Shown here in pieces: positions 22,017 through 29,583 of a stretch of DNA of 37,833 nt; positions within the stretch are counted from its first letter, which is position 1; each line of letters starts with the position of its first letter. The notes beneath the pieces are model-generated. The model made no database searches. It was not told the origin of the DNA and worked only from the letters and a program-made list of their open reading frames with translations. This DNA is from Mycobacterium sp. E796 (GTDB taxonomy: Bacteria > Actinomycetota > Actinomycetes > Mycobacteriales > Mycobacteriaceae): assembly GCF_001672815.1 (NCBI RefSeq), contig NZ_LZKK01000103.1, positions 1 to 37,833 on the forward strand. Direction: 5' to 3'. Made by a program: the position numbers and the translations under genes.

Positions 22017-22104
22017 GAGCTTCGGGCCCGGCTCGCCAAGATGTCCTGCGTCGCGGCAAATTGAGGGCTGTCCGCCTAGCTGCGGATGTGGAACCATTTG
22101 GCAA

Positions 22105-22929
22105 ATGAAGGACGACGATCCCGAAAAGCGGATTCGCGAGTTGGAACGCGAGCTTGCCGACGTCACCCGGCCCCCGCAAACCCCGCCCCCGTACACGGGA
22201 GGCGAGACGTACACGGAGAACCCGCCGCCGTACACGGGCGGCGCGACCTACAGTGCCCCGACGTACAGCGCCCCGACCTACAGCAGTGGCCCGACCTATA
22301 CGGGTGGCGGGCCGTTCCCCTGGGGCGCCCCGCAGCCGCGGCGCAAGCGCTACCCCTGGTACCTCGTCCTCGTCCTGGTCGCGGTCGTCGTGCCGATCAT
22401 CATCAGCCTGGTGATGACGTTCGCCAGGACGTCCATGAGTAGTTCGATATCGAGAGGTGGCGCCGGCAGGACGACGTCCAGCGGTCCCACCGCGGTGCCG
22501 TGGGGCGGCGAGCTGCGCGTCAGCGACAACTCGCAGGCCAGGACGATCTCCTGCAACAACGGCAAGCTCACCCTCGCCGCGTACGACAGCAAGTACGTGA
22601 TCACCGGCCACTGCGCCAGCCTCACCGTGGGCGGCTACGACAACAACGTCACCGTCGACAACGCCGACGCCATCGAGTCGACCGGATACAGCAACGTGGT
22701 CCGCGTCGACACCTGCAACGACGGCAACCTGAAGATCTCCAGCTACGGCAACGAGTTCAACGTCACCGGCCACTGCGCCGGTCTTGCGATCTCCAGCTAC
22801 AACAACAAGGTCAACGTCGACAGCGTCGACGCCATCACCGTCTCTGGATACAGCAACAACGTCACGTACCACACGGGCACGCCGAAGATCACAAACTCGG
22901 GCTACGACAACAACATTCAGCAGGGCTGA
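22105..22929 (+). CDS. Membrane-anchored DUF3060 protein
   Basis: 274 residues. Residues 1-75 are a cytoplasmic, proline/tyrosine-rich tail with repeats PPPYTGG(E/A)TY and SAPTYSAPTYSSGPTY; one membrane segment YLVLVLVAVVVPIIISLVMTF (about 85-105) follows; then an outside DUF3060 region of alternating G-Y-(D/S)-N-x-V units (VGGYDNNVTVDN, STGYSNVVRVDT, ISSYGNEFNVTG, VSGYSNNVTYHTG) that would build a small beta-solenoid. Two CxxxxLxIxxY units with cysteine (C549-type pairs SCNNGKL, DTCNDGNL) may be disulfide bonded. Tail repeats of this kind occur in proteins that bind via PPxY-like contacts. Function not known. ATG 22105 follows an 88-bp gap from the lipase. Confidence 0.8.
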   Translation: MKDDDPEKRIRELERELADVTRPPQTPPPYTGGETYTENPPPYTGGATYSAPTYSAPTYSSGPTYTGGGPFPWGAPQPRRKRYPWYLVLVLVAVVVPIIISLVMTFARTSMSSSISRGGAGRTTSSGPTAVPWGGELRVSDNSQARTISCNNGKLTLAAYDSKYVITGHCASLTVGGYDNNVTVDNADAIESTGYSNVVRVDTCNDGNLKISSYGNEFNVTGHCAGLAISSYNNKVNVDSVDAITVSGYSNNVTYHTGTPKITNSGYDNNIQQG

Positions 22930-22960
22930 ATCCGTGACCCACTAGGTGATCCGCGGAATC

Positions 22961-22978
22961 GATAGCGCGTGCGCTATC
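22961..22978. terminator. Palindromic hairpin after the DUF3060 gene
   Basis: GATAGCGC and GCGCTATC pair around GT at 22961-22978, 32 bp after the DUF3060 stop. There is no U-run. It could be a terminator or a dispersed palindrome; related GATAGCGC/GCTATC sequence occurs at 15083-15102. The rest of 22930-23177 shows no gene. Confidence 0.45.
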
Positions 22979-23177
22979 AATTCCCGGAAGCACCACACCC
23001 TTCCCAGCCGGGGCCGAAAATGGCCACAGCCCCTGAAACCGGACCCACGCGGCTCCGCGGCGACGCACTGGCGTAACGTTTGAAAACGAGCCGTTTCGTT
23101 GTCAGCGGTGCTCCGCGGCATCCACAGGCAATGCGATTCCTCCGTCGCCCCAGCGCCAGGGGCGGTCGACGCCGACC

Positions 23178-23684
23178 GTGAAGGAACTGCCCGTGGAAAC
23201 CGCAACTGATCGCGCGGTGCAACACGTACCGATGCACCTCCTCCGAGGCCGGCACGGAACCAACCCGATACGGGTGTGCGTGGCGCGCGAATTGGGCCAC
23301 GACATCGACGGCGCGTGGTGGCCGCGCGTGGACCGCATCGCAAACGAACTGCCCTCCCTTGTCGCGGTGCTGACCCCGCTGCTCGGGGACATCAAATCCA
23401 TCAACGTCAACTGGTCACCGCTGCAACGACCGCCCGACCTGAACTGGCCGGGATGGGAGCACAAGCGCCAGCACGTGATGACGATCAACGGCTGGGAAGC
23501 GTGCGCGAACCTCCTGGTCGTCCCGTACGCAACCAACTCCGCGCTCGCCCAGATGGTGCTGCGCCTGGCCGCCGACCTGCCCATCGACTGCGCCGACCGC
23601 AACAAAAAGGCATTCGTGACCGCCGGCTCGGTTCTGCTCGCTGCGCAACGGCAATGCGACCTGCCAACGCCGGATGAGGTCTGA
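23178..23684 (+). CDS. DUF5994-like actinobacterial protein (168 aa)
   Basis: Pattern IDGAWWPRVDRIANELPSLVAVLTPLLGDI followed by SINVNWSPLQRPPDL and a WPGWEHKRQH, INGWEACANLLVVPYATNSALAQMVLRLAA block matches the DUF5994 family, with the invariant DGAWWPR near residues 44-50. These are small soluble actinobacterial proteins of unknown role, often near stress or regulatory genes. GTG 23178 is used here; a GTG at 23193 and ATG 23232 are alternatives because the first 15 residues are not conserved. It lies in front of the TetR gene with the operator palindrome only 17 bp after its stop. Confidence 0.65.
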   Translation: MKELPVETATDRAVQHVPMHLLRGRHGTNPIRVCVARELGHDIDGAWWPRVDRIANELPSLVAVLTPLLGDIKSINVNWSPLQRPPDLNWPGWEHKRQHVMTINGWEACANLLVVPYATNSALAQMVLRLAADLPIDCADRNKKAFVTAGSVLLAAQRQCDLPTPDEV

Positions 23685-23700
23685 CCGACCAACTCCGTAG

Positions 23701-23727
23701 ATAACAGAGCGGATGCTCTGTTATGCT
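23701..23727 (+). promoter_or_regulatory. Perfect 10-4-10 operator over the -10 of the tetR gene
   Basis: ATAACAGAGC (23701-23710) and GCTCTGTTAT (23715-23724) pair exactly around GGAT. The -10 TATGCT (23722-23727) overlaps the right arm and is 6 bp from GTG 23734, so the transcript is probably leaderless. A TetR dimer here would exclude RNA polymerase, that is, autorepression of tetR and the overlapping enoyl-CoA hydratase gene. Confidence 0.65.
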
Positions 23728-23733
23728 GCCGAG

Positions 23734-24366
23734 GTGCCCCGCCCACGCGTCCACGACCAGGACCGGATCCTCGATGCCGCGGAATTGCTGGCGGCTCAGT
23801 CCGGGCCCGCCGCCGTCACCATCCGCGCGATCAGCGACGCGACCGGCATGTCCAACGGCGCGCTCTACCACACGTTCGGATCCCGCGCGGGCCTGGTGGG
23901 CCGCGCCTGGCTGCGGGCCGGGCACCGATTCCTCAGCGCGCAAGGCGAATTGATCGACGCCGCGCTCGACGGCGACGCCGCCGACGCGGTGGTGGCCGCG
24001 GCCGAAGCGCCGGCGGTGTTCGCCGAACAGTTCCCGCACTCCTCGCAGCTGATCCTGACCGTGCGCCGCGACGAACTGCTGGGCCCCGAGACGCCGACCG
24101 AGATCGCCGCCCAGCTGCGCGACCTGGACCGGCTGCTGGTCGAGGCGATGATCCGACTGGCCCGCGCCCTATGGGACCGCAAGGATGCCGCGGCCGTCGA
24201 CGTCATCACCATGTGCATCGTCGACCTCCCGACGGCAATCCTCTTGGAACGCAAGCGAATCCACGATCAAGACGCACGGGAACGACTGCGCGCCGCGGTC
24301 CGCGCCGTGCTGGCCGTCGGCCCGCCGCCGTTGCGGCGCAGAAGCACAGAAAGGAACAAGAAATGA
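23734..24366 (+). CDS. TetR-family regulator
   Basis: 210 residues from GTG 23734 (PRPRVHDQDRILDAAELLA). The N-terminal helix-turn-helix is AAVTIRAISDATGMSNGALYHTFGSRAGLV, the TetR core with the recognition helix SNGALYHTF. The remaining six or so helices form the ligand/dimer domain (FAEQFPHSSQLILTVRRDELLG). The start is set by the -10 six bases upstream. The stop overlaps the downstream enoyl-CoA hydratase ATG by 4 bp (ATGA), so one transcript carries both and the ligand is likely a fatty acyl or related compound. The palindrome in the promoter is the expected operator. Confidence 0.92.
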   Translation: MPRPRVHDQDRILDAAELLAAQSGPAAVTIRAISDATGMSNGALYHTFGSRAGLVGRAWLRAGHRFLSAQGELIDAALDGDAADAVVAAAEAPAVFAEQFPHSSQLILTVRRDELLGPETPTEIAAQLRDLDRLLVEAMIRLARALWDRKDAAAVDVITMCIVDLPTAILLERKRIHDQDARERLRAAVRAVLAVGPPPLRRRSTERNKK

Positions 24367-25019
24367 CACCAACACTGGCCTGGGACGACAAGATCGCCGT
24401 CGTCGACCTCGGCGAGGACGAAAACCGGTTCTCGCCGGAGTTTCTCGACGGCATCAACGCCCACCTGGACGAGATCGAGGCCGCCGGCGCGCAGGGCCTG
24501 GTCACCACCGCGCGCGGCAAGTTCTACACCAACGGCCTGGACCTGGACTGGCTTTCGGCCCACGCCGAGCAGACCCAGTCCTACGTCGGCCGGGTGCAGG
24601 CCCTGCTGGCCCGCGTGCTGACCTTCCCGACGCCGACCGCCGCCGCGGTCACCGGGCACGCCTTCGGCGCGGGCGCCATGCTGGCGATGGCGCACGACGT
24701 GCGGGTGATGCGCGCCGACCGGGGCTACTTCTGCTTTCCCGAGGTCGACATCCGGATCCCGTTCACCGACGGCATGGCCGCACTGATCCAGGCCAAACTC
24801 ACGCCTCAAGCAGCGATCGCGTCGATGACCACCGGGCGCCGCTTCGGCGGGACCGAGGCCGTCGAGTTCGGCATCGTCGACGCCACCGCGGGCGAGGGTG
24901 AGGTGACGGCCGCCGCCACCGACCTGTTGCGCCCGTTGTCCGGCAAGGACCCCGGCACGCTCGGCGCGATCAAGCAGACCATGTTCCGCGCCGCGGCGCA
25001 GGCGCTAACCAACGCCTGA
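24363..25019 (+). CDS. Enoyl-CoA hydratase/isomerase-family protein
   Basis: 218 residues, shorter than the 255-265 of standard EchA hydratases and like delta3,delta2-enoyl-CoA isomerases. Crotonase motifs: GLVTTARGKFYTNGLDLDWL (oxyanion-hole strand), AAVTGHAFGAGAMLAMAHDVRVM (second oxyanion strand and CoA site) and FPEVDIRIPFTDGMAALI. The second hydratase glutamate position carries an F/T pair rather than a clear Glu, which supports isomerase over hydratase. The ATG overlaps the TetR stop, so expression is coupled and probably repressed by it. Fatty-acid beta-oxidation of unsaturated chains is the likely role. Confidence 0.85.
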   Translation: MTPTLAWDDKIAVVDLGEDENRFSPEFLDGINAHLDEIEAAGAQGLVTTARGKFYTNGLDLDWLSAHAEQTQSYVGRVQALLARVLTFPTPTAAAVTGHAFGAGAMLAMAHDVRVMRADRGYFCFPEVDIRIPFTDGMAALIQAKLTPQAAIASMTTGRRFGGTEAVEFGIVDATAGEGEVTAAATDLLRPLSGKDPGTLGAIKQTMFRAAAQALTNA

Positions 25020-25022
25020 AAT

Positions 25023-25388
25023 CTATTCGCCGGAGAAGCGTTCCCACGCGGACTGGCGCGTGATGCCCAGCGTCTGGCCGATTTTCGCCCAGGTGACCCC
25101 GCGCCGGCGCAGCTCGCGCACCCAGTCGCGCAGGTCGGTCTCGACCTGCTGGGCCACCACCGCCATGCGGGGGATGTGGTCGAGCATCTGCTGATCGCTC
25201 CACGACTCCCAGATCGGCATTCGCAGCTCGGCCGGCTTGCCCCGGTACTCGTCGATGATGGCCTGCGACAGTTCGATGCATTCGTTGCAGATCTGCACGC
25301 CCGGGCCGGCCACCAGCTTGTCGACCTCGGTGTTGGACTTGCCGCAGAACGAACACCAGATCTTGGCGGTCTGCTTCGTGGGGCTCAT
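25023..25388 (-). CDS. ClpX-type C4 zinc-finger plus HTH protein (121 aa)
   Basis: The N-terminus has a ClpX-like C4 zinc finger: [19 protein letters not shown] then [18 protein letters not shown], with Cys12, Cys15, Cys34 and Cys37. No AAA+ ATPase follows. Instead, [20 protein letters not shown] and a C-terminal helix-turn-helix [21 protein letters not shown], like a sigma70-region-4/HTH_11 motif, complete the protein. It therefore looks like a small regulator that may dimerise through the zinc finger as ClpX does. GTC-CCC-ATG start at 25388 with GGAG upstream. Its promoter contains two copies of TGTCAGG-N5-CCTGACA, so strong autoregulation is likely. Confidence 0.85.
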   Translation of the reverse strand: MSPTKQTAKIWCSFCGKSNTEVDKLVAGPGVQICNECIELSQAIIDEYRGKPAELRMPIWESWSDQQMLDHIPRMAVVAQQVETDLRDWVRELRRRGVTWAKIGQTLGITRQSAWERFSGE

Positions 25389-25401
25389 GGGGACTCCCAG
25401 T

Positions 25402-25448
25402 TGTCAGGATCTGCCTGACACATTACGGTGTCAGGGCCGCCCTGACAA
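25402..25448 (-). promoter_or_regulatory. Promoter covered by two TGTCAGG-N5-CCTGACA palindromes
   Basis: The 19-bp palindromes lie at 25402-25420 and 25429-25447, centres 27 bp apart. On the minus strand TTGTCA (25448-25443) is a -35 and TAATGT (25425-25420) a -10 with exactly 17 bp between. One palindrome covers the -35 and spacer, the other begins in the -10 and runs over the start point. This is the layout of a tightly repressed, probably self-regulated promoter. Confidence 0.75.
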
Positions 25449-25486
25449 GAGGCGTGGGTGGGTTGTTCAGGTGTCGAGCCCGGCGG

Positions 25487-26350
25487 TCAGCGACTGATGT
25501 GTGCCAGCAGGTGCTTGGACCAGGTGTCGGGTGACTCCAGTGGGCTGAAATGGCCGCAGTTCTCGAGGTATTCGAGGGTGAAGTCCGCGTAGAAGTCATC
25601 CAGGGTGTCGCTCCATGTCTGCGGGAACAACGGATCCTGGTCGGGCCACAAGATGGTCACGGGCTTGGCGAACCTGTCTTCGCGGGCTGGTGTTGTCTCG
25701 TTGGCGTAGTAGGTGATCGGGTTTCCCTCGGCGTTGCGGAACCACAGAACGCCGGCCAGGAAGGCTCCGGGTGCGGAGTGGTTCTCGGTTAAGTGGTCCA
25801 GGAGGTCGTCGACGACGGTCGATCCGGGTGCCGACCAGTTCAACAGGTTTTCCTTGAGTGCCGCGCGGACGGCGTCGGGTTTCCCGTCGATGATTTCCTC
25901 GACCAGTTCGGATTTGTAGAAGATGGCGTGCACGAACGCGTTCACCGCGTCCTCTTCGAGAATCCGTCGCCCTACCCCCATGGTGGGCGGTGCGATTACC
26001 AGCGACCGCACCAGATCGGGCCGGGTGGCCGCGATCGTCTGGGCGGTGAAGCTGCCGATGTCGTACCCGCCCAGCACGGCGTTGCTGATACTCAGTTCTT
26101 CCAGCAGTGCGATGACGCTGCCGACCTGGCGATTGAGTGCGTAGGCGGTCGGGTCCTCCAGGTGCTTGTCCGACTTGCCGTAACCGCGCAAGTCGATGAC
26201 GGTGACGTCCGCCCGTGCCTTGAGCTGGGGGACGACTCTGGAGTACTCCGTGTGGTCGCCGGGATTGCCGTGGATCAGGACGACGGGGACACCCTGCCCG
26301 GAGCGCTCGTAGTAGAGCTTGAACCCGTCGTGTTCGGTTGAGTAGGGCAC
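25487..26350 (-). CDS. Alpha/beta hydrolase of the epoxide hydrolase/haloacetate dehalogenase type
   Basis: 287 residues from GTG 26350 (strong site AGGAGAGG). Oxyanion motif VLIHGNPGD, nucleophile elbow GGYDIGSFTAQ with an Asp rather than Ser (the covalent Asp of epoxide hydrolases and haloalkane/haloacetate dehalogenases), an acid in WPDQDPLFP, and His in NCGHFSPLESPD. Cap residues (WFRNAEGNPITYYANET) include Tyr that could protonate an epoxide. Which of the two reactions is not decidable from sequence. It is divergent from the amidase gene (221-bp gap) and downstream, on its other side, is the zinc-finger gene. Confidence 0.85.
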   Translation of the reverse strand: MPYSTEHDGFKLYYERSGQGVPVVLIHGNPGDHTEYSRVVPQLKARADVTVIDLRGYGKSDKHLEDPTAYALNRQVGSVIALLEELSISNAVLGGYDIGSFTAQTIAATRPDLVRSLVIAPPTMGVGRRILEEDAVNAFVHAIFYKSELVEEIIDGKPDAVRAALKENLLNWSAPGSTVVDDLLDHLTENHSAPGAFLAGVLWFRNAEGNPITYYANETTPAREDRFAKPVTILWPDQDPLFPQTWSDTLDDFYADFTLEYLENCGHFSPLESPDTWSKHLLAHISR

Positions 26351-26558
26351 GGGACCTCTCCTTCCTGAAACTCACACCAGTGCTTTTCGAGCGCCGCGCG
26401 CTGCGTGACGGCATTGCCGCGAAAAGGGTTTACCCAGAAACTGTTTCGACTCCCTTCAGTGATGCTAATAGCCCAGTTTGTCAGCCGGAGTTGCCGGCCG
26501 ATGGCGGCGGTTGTCAATCTTTGCTGCATCGAGACAGGGTGGGGCCGGGACAGGTTGT

Positions 26559-26571
26559 TACTATCGCGCGG
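26559..26571 (+). promoter_or_regulatory. -10 element for the amidase, leaderless start
   Basis: TACTAT (26559-26564) fits TANNNT and lies 7 bp before GTG 26572, so the amidase mRNA probably begins at its start codon. No clear -35 is seen. Supports GTG 26572 as the true start over the far longer upstream open frame. Confidence 0.5.
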
Positions 26572-27330
26572 GTGGGTGCCCCGGGGTCCGTTTCACGGCG
26601 CGACGTGTTGCGATACGCCGCCGTCGCACCGGCGCTCGTCGGGGTCGCCCTGGCCGAGGCGCCCCGAGCGGGCGCCGGCATCGCCGGGATGGGCGTCTTT
26701 CTCGACCCGGGCCACAACGCCGTCAACGACGCCTCGATCAGCCAACAGGTGCCGAACGGCCGCGGGGGCACCAAGGAATGCCAGACCTCGGGCGCCGCGG
26801 CCGACGACGGCTACCCCGAGCACGCGTTCACCTGGGCCGTGGTGGGTCTGATCAGCGCTCAACTCAACTCGATGGGGGTCCACACGCAGCTGTCGCGCGC
26901 CGACGACAGCTCCGTCGGCCCCTGCGTCGATGCACGCGCGGCGGCGGCCAACGCGATGCACCCCGACGCGATCGTCAGCATCCACGCCGACGGCGGCCCC
27001 GCCTCCGGCTCGGGCTTCCACGTGAACTACTCCAGCCCGCCGCTGAACGAGTCCCAGTCCGGCCCGTCGGTGCAGTTGGCGCGCACGATGCGGGACGCAT
27101 TGGTGCAGGCGGGTTTTCACCCGTCCACCTACATCGGGTCCGACGGCCTCTACGGGCGCGCCGACCTGGCCGGGCTCAACCTGGCCGATTACCCGGCCGT
27201 ACTCGTCGAGCTGGGCAACATGAAGAACGCCGACGAGGCCGCGCGGATGGAAAGCCCGGACGGGCGGGCGCGGTATGCCAATGCCGTCACCCAGGGGATC
27301 GTCGCGTTCCTGAACGCCAAGGCCGGTTAG
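26572..27330 (+). CDS. Zinc-dependent N-acetylmuramoyl-L-alanine amidase, Ami1 (Rv3717)-like
   Basis: 252 residues from GTG 26572. It begins VGAPGSVSRRDVLRYAAVAPALVGV, a probable Tat signal (SRRDVL), then the mature amidase domain: GMGVFLDPGHNAVNDASIS (first zinc His), GYPEHAFTWA (Glu ligand), IVSIHADGGPASGSGFHVNY (second His) and VELGNMKNADEAARM (catalytic Glu), plus the GPSVQLARTMRD and YGRADLAGLNLADYPAV stretches shared with Rv3717. It cuts the stem peptide from muramic acid in peptidoglycan during division or turnover. The last bases overlap the stop of the convergent hydrolase by 4 bp. Confidence 0.9.
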   Translation: MGAPGSVSRRDVLRYAAVAPALVGVALAEAPRAGAGIAGMGVFLDPGHNAVNDASISQQVPNGRGGTKECQTSGAAADDGYPEHAFTWAVVGLISAQLNSMGVHTQLSRADDSSVGPCVDARAAAANAMHPDAIVSIHADGGPASGSGFHVNYSSPPLNESQSGPSVQLARTMRDALVQAGFHPSTYIGSDGLYGRADLAGLNLADYPAVLVELGNMKNADEAARMESPDGRARYANAVTQGIVAFLNAKAG

Positions 27331-28553
27331 ATGCCGGCCAGCACGGTGTCGAGCCAGTCGTAGACGCGCCCCAGCGCGAGGCGTTGGGCGCCGGATTGGC
27401 AATGCGCTTCCGCGCCTTCGGCTGCCGTGAACGCCAACAACGTTTTCTCACACGTCAGGTGCTCGAAAAGCAGCTTGGGTTGGCCTGCGAAGAAAATGTC
27501 CTCGGCGGCGTCGCAGACCAGAGTGGGGCAGCTGATGCGCTCGGCGATGCCATCGGCCAGCGTGTAGTCGAGGTAGCAGGCCAAAAAGGCGCGGGGGGTG
27601 TTGACGCCCATAACGTATTGGCCGTGGGCGGTCGCCCATCTGATATTCGGGTTGGACGCGATCAACTGCTCGATCATCGTGTCGGCCTCCGGTGCCGATT
27701 CGGCCCGGAGTAAGGCCTCGGCGTCCGCGCGTGCCAACGGCATGGGCTCGGCCACAGTGACGCCGAGGTCGTAGGCGCCGTCCATGGCAATGCAGGCGGC
27801 CAATCGGTGCTCGAAGGCGGCGGCCCGTGGAGCGAGCAGGCCTCCCATGGAGAGACCGAACAGCGCCGTTCGGGCTGGATCGACGCCGGGACGCTCCAGG
27901 AGCCAGTCCAGTACCGGAGTGACGACGTTCTCCCAGTCCGGACGAAAGACGAGGCCGTCGAGGCGACGGGCCGCGGGCTGCCCCGGCCCGTCGAACGTCA
28001 GCACGTGGTAGCCGCGTTCCTGGCCCGCGGCGGCGCCGAACCAGTGCAGCTCCTCGCACGTGCCGTCGAATCCACTGTGCATGATCACCGTTGGGCGCGT
28101 GGCGGTTTCGTCGCCTGTTCCTGACGCGCGGTAGAAGTAGCCGTGCAAAACGGTTCCCTCATAAGGGATCTCGACGGGCTCGATCGGTGGGTCGAAGAGA
28201 GCGGCGGCGGTGTGAAAGCACTCGCGGCTTCGGTTGTAGACGTGGTCGATGCGGGGGTCATCGGGGTTTCCGTGCAAGTAGAACTCGGCAGACCGGTAGT
28301 AATTGTTGGCCCGCATCAGCCCATCGCGGGCGCTGATGCGGTGGCCTGCGGCCAGCGCTTTTTCGGCCTCGGCCGCAACCCAGTCCGCGGTGGCCGACCA
28401 TTCGTCGTACCAGCTGTCGTAATCGCCGGCGGTGATGGCCTGTGCGGTGGTGAGCACCTCGCCGATGTCGGCACCGCCGTATGCGGTGTGGCCCAAGGCC
28501 CGCAGGGTCTCGAACCAGAAGGAGGTGTCCTCGGGAAACAGGAGCGGCTTCAT
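27327..28553 (-). CDS. Alpha/beta hydrolase of the FrsA/DHPON-hydrolase-like family
   Basis: 408 residues. An N-terminal helical half (FWFETLRALGHTAYGGADI, RANNYYRSAEFYLHG) is followed by a hydrolase half with VIMHSGFDGTCEEL, VLTFDGPGQP, the nucleophile elbow LFGLSMGGLLAPR (Ser), acid in LVCDAAEDIFFAGQP and His in EGAEAHCQSGA. The long N-terminal cap and the DGPGQ motif match 2,6-dihydroxypseudooxynicotine hydrolase-like (DUF1100) enzymes that cleave C-C or ester bonds. It starts with an ATG that overlaps the stop of a 49-codon frame (28550-28699), so translation is probably coupled to it. Confidence 0.85.
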   Translation of the reverse strand: MKPLLFPEDTSFWFETLRALGHTAYGGADIGEVLTTAQAITAGDYDSWYDEWSATADWVAAEAEKALAAGHRISARDGLMRANNYYRSAEFYLHGNPDDPRIDHVYNRSRECFHTAAALFDPPIEPVEIPYEGTVLHGYFYRASGTGDETATRPTVIMHSGFDGTCEELHWFGAAAGQERGYHVLTFDGPGQPAARRLDGLVFRPDWENVVTPVLDWLLERPGVDPARTALFGLSMGGLLAPRAAAFEHRLAACIAMDGAYDLGVTVAEPMPLARADAEALLRAESAPEADTMIEQLIASNPNIRWATAHGQYVMGVNTPRAFLACYLDYTLADGIAERISCPTLVCDAAEDIFFAGQPKLLFEHLTCEKTLLAFTAAEGAEAHCQSGAQRLALGRVYDWLDTVLAGI

Positions 28554-28699
28554 TGCGGTTTCCGCTTCCCGACACGGGAACCCAGCGCGGCGACCTGATC
28601 GCCTTCGCCGTCGGCGACGAGCCGCGCGGCCCGAATCGAGTCCGCGACGGACACCAGCCCGTCGTCACGCAGCACCAGCCCCGCCAGTCGCTTGCCCAT
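28550..28699 (-). CDS. 49-codon frame similar to an alpha/beta hydrolase C-terminal segment
   Basis: ATG 28699 follows GAGGGAGGTGG, a strong ribosome site, and the stop TGA overlaps the next ATG by 4 bp, so it looks translated. Residues LAGLVLRDDGLVSVADSIRA resemble LVLAGRDDRLVPVADSIRAS of the hydrolase encoded at 29584-30468, and the DNA is similar over about 70 bases. It is either a small translated relic of a duplicated hydrolase or a real leader peptide. A DosR-like box precedes it (28752-28767). No function is claimed. Confidence 0.5.
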   Translation of the reverse strand: MGKRLAGLVLRDDGLVSVADSIRAARLVADGEGDQVAALGSRVGKRKPQ

Positions 28700-28751
28700 G
28701 ACCACCACCTCCCTCGGCGTCCAGTTGACCGCCGAGGGACGGTGGTGCGCC

Positions 28752-28767
28752 AGGGACGAAAGTCATC
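28752..28767 (-). promoter_or_regulatory. DosR-box-like site
   Basis: Read on the minus strand, GATGACTTTCGTCCCT agrees with the DosR consensus (GGGACTTTAGTCCC-like) apart from the first bases. It lies 54 bp before ATG 28699. The same sequence with its downstream neighbour CTGGCG recurs at 31049-31063, so the two promoters look related. Confidence 0.45.
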
Positions 28768-28770
28768 GGC

Positions 28771-29499
28771 TCAGGTGCCGAAGCCTCCGCTGGGAGCCCC
28801 GGCCGTCGCCGCGTTGCCGCCGAGGTGGCTGGCCGCGAAAGCCGCGCCCTTGTCGATCATCCCCCCGTCGGAGGCGTAGGTGTTATGCGCGGCGAAGTTC
28901 ATCCCGTCCGAGCAGACCGGGTCCTCTGGGGCGCACACCTTGATGGTCTTCGCCTGATACAGCGGGCCGATGGCGACCGGGGGCTCGTTGAGGAAGTTCA
29001 TCGCGCGGACGTTGGGCATGCCGAAGAGCACGACCGAGGAGACGTGATCGGCCACGGCGGGGTCCATCGGTTTGGGCACGGTCGCGGGGTCGACCCCGTC
29101 CGGGACGGCGGCCGAGGTGACGAAGCCCATGACGGCCGCGCCCTGCGAGTAGCCGCCGAGCACCATCTTGGTGTTCGGGCAGGTCTTCGCCATGTCCTCG
29201 ACGTGGAAGCCGGCGTCCTTGATGCCGTCGAGGCCGGTGCCCCAATCATTGCTGGCGGGGTAGTTGACGGGATAGACGTCGAGTGACTTTCCGCCGATGC
29301 GCGAGCGCAGGTTGTCGACGAACGCCTGTCCGGTCGGCCCGACGCCGGGGTCCTCGCCGGTGCCGCGGGCGAAGACCACCTGGACGTCCGGACATTGGGC
29401 CAAGGCTACGGGGATGGCGGGCGCGACAACGGTGGCGCCGATGCCCGACACCGCCGCTGCCGCAGAAACAGCGAAACGAGTGATGTGACGTGCGATCAT
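28771..29499 (-). CDS. Cutinase-family esterase (Culp-like), secreted
   Basis: 242 residues from ATG 29499. Signal peptide MIARHITRFAVSAAAAVSGI to about residue 35 (VALAQC), then the cutinase fold: CPDVQVVFARGTGEDPGVGP, nucleophile elbow VLGGYSQGAAVMGF (Ser), catalytic Asp in PEDPVCSDGMN and His in FAAHNTYASDGG, with the usual cysteine pairs. Mycobacterial Culp enzymes hydrolyse esters and lipids at the cell surface. Closely followed by the DosR-like site and the small frame, but on the same strand, so possibly independent transcription. Confidence 0.9.
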   Translation of the reverse strand: MIARHITRFAVSAAAAVSGIGATVVAPAIPVALAQCPDVQVVFARGTGEDPGVGPTGQAFVDNLRSRIGGKSLDVYPVNYPASNDWGTGLDGIKDAGFHVEDMAKTCPNTKMVLGGYSQGAAVMGFVTSAAVPDGVDPATVPKPMDPAVADHVSSVVLFGMPNVRAMNFLNEPPVAIGPLYQAKTIKVCAPEDPVCSDGMNFAAHNTYASDGGMIDKGAAFAASHLGGNAATAGAPSGGFGT

Positions 29500-29583
29500 G
29501 CCAAAATTTTGCCCAGATGAGCAGGACCCCAAACCTGGGAATTTGCTTGAACTTTCATGAAATTTCTCTGGTAACGAAATTCG

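Noticed and set aside
26338..26571. Longer N-terminus for the Ami1-like amidase
   Set aside because: The region is low in coding bias and the Tat signal follows directly after GTG 26572, which is set by a -10 element.
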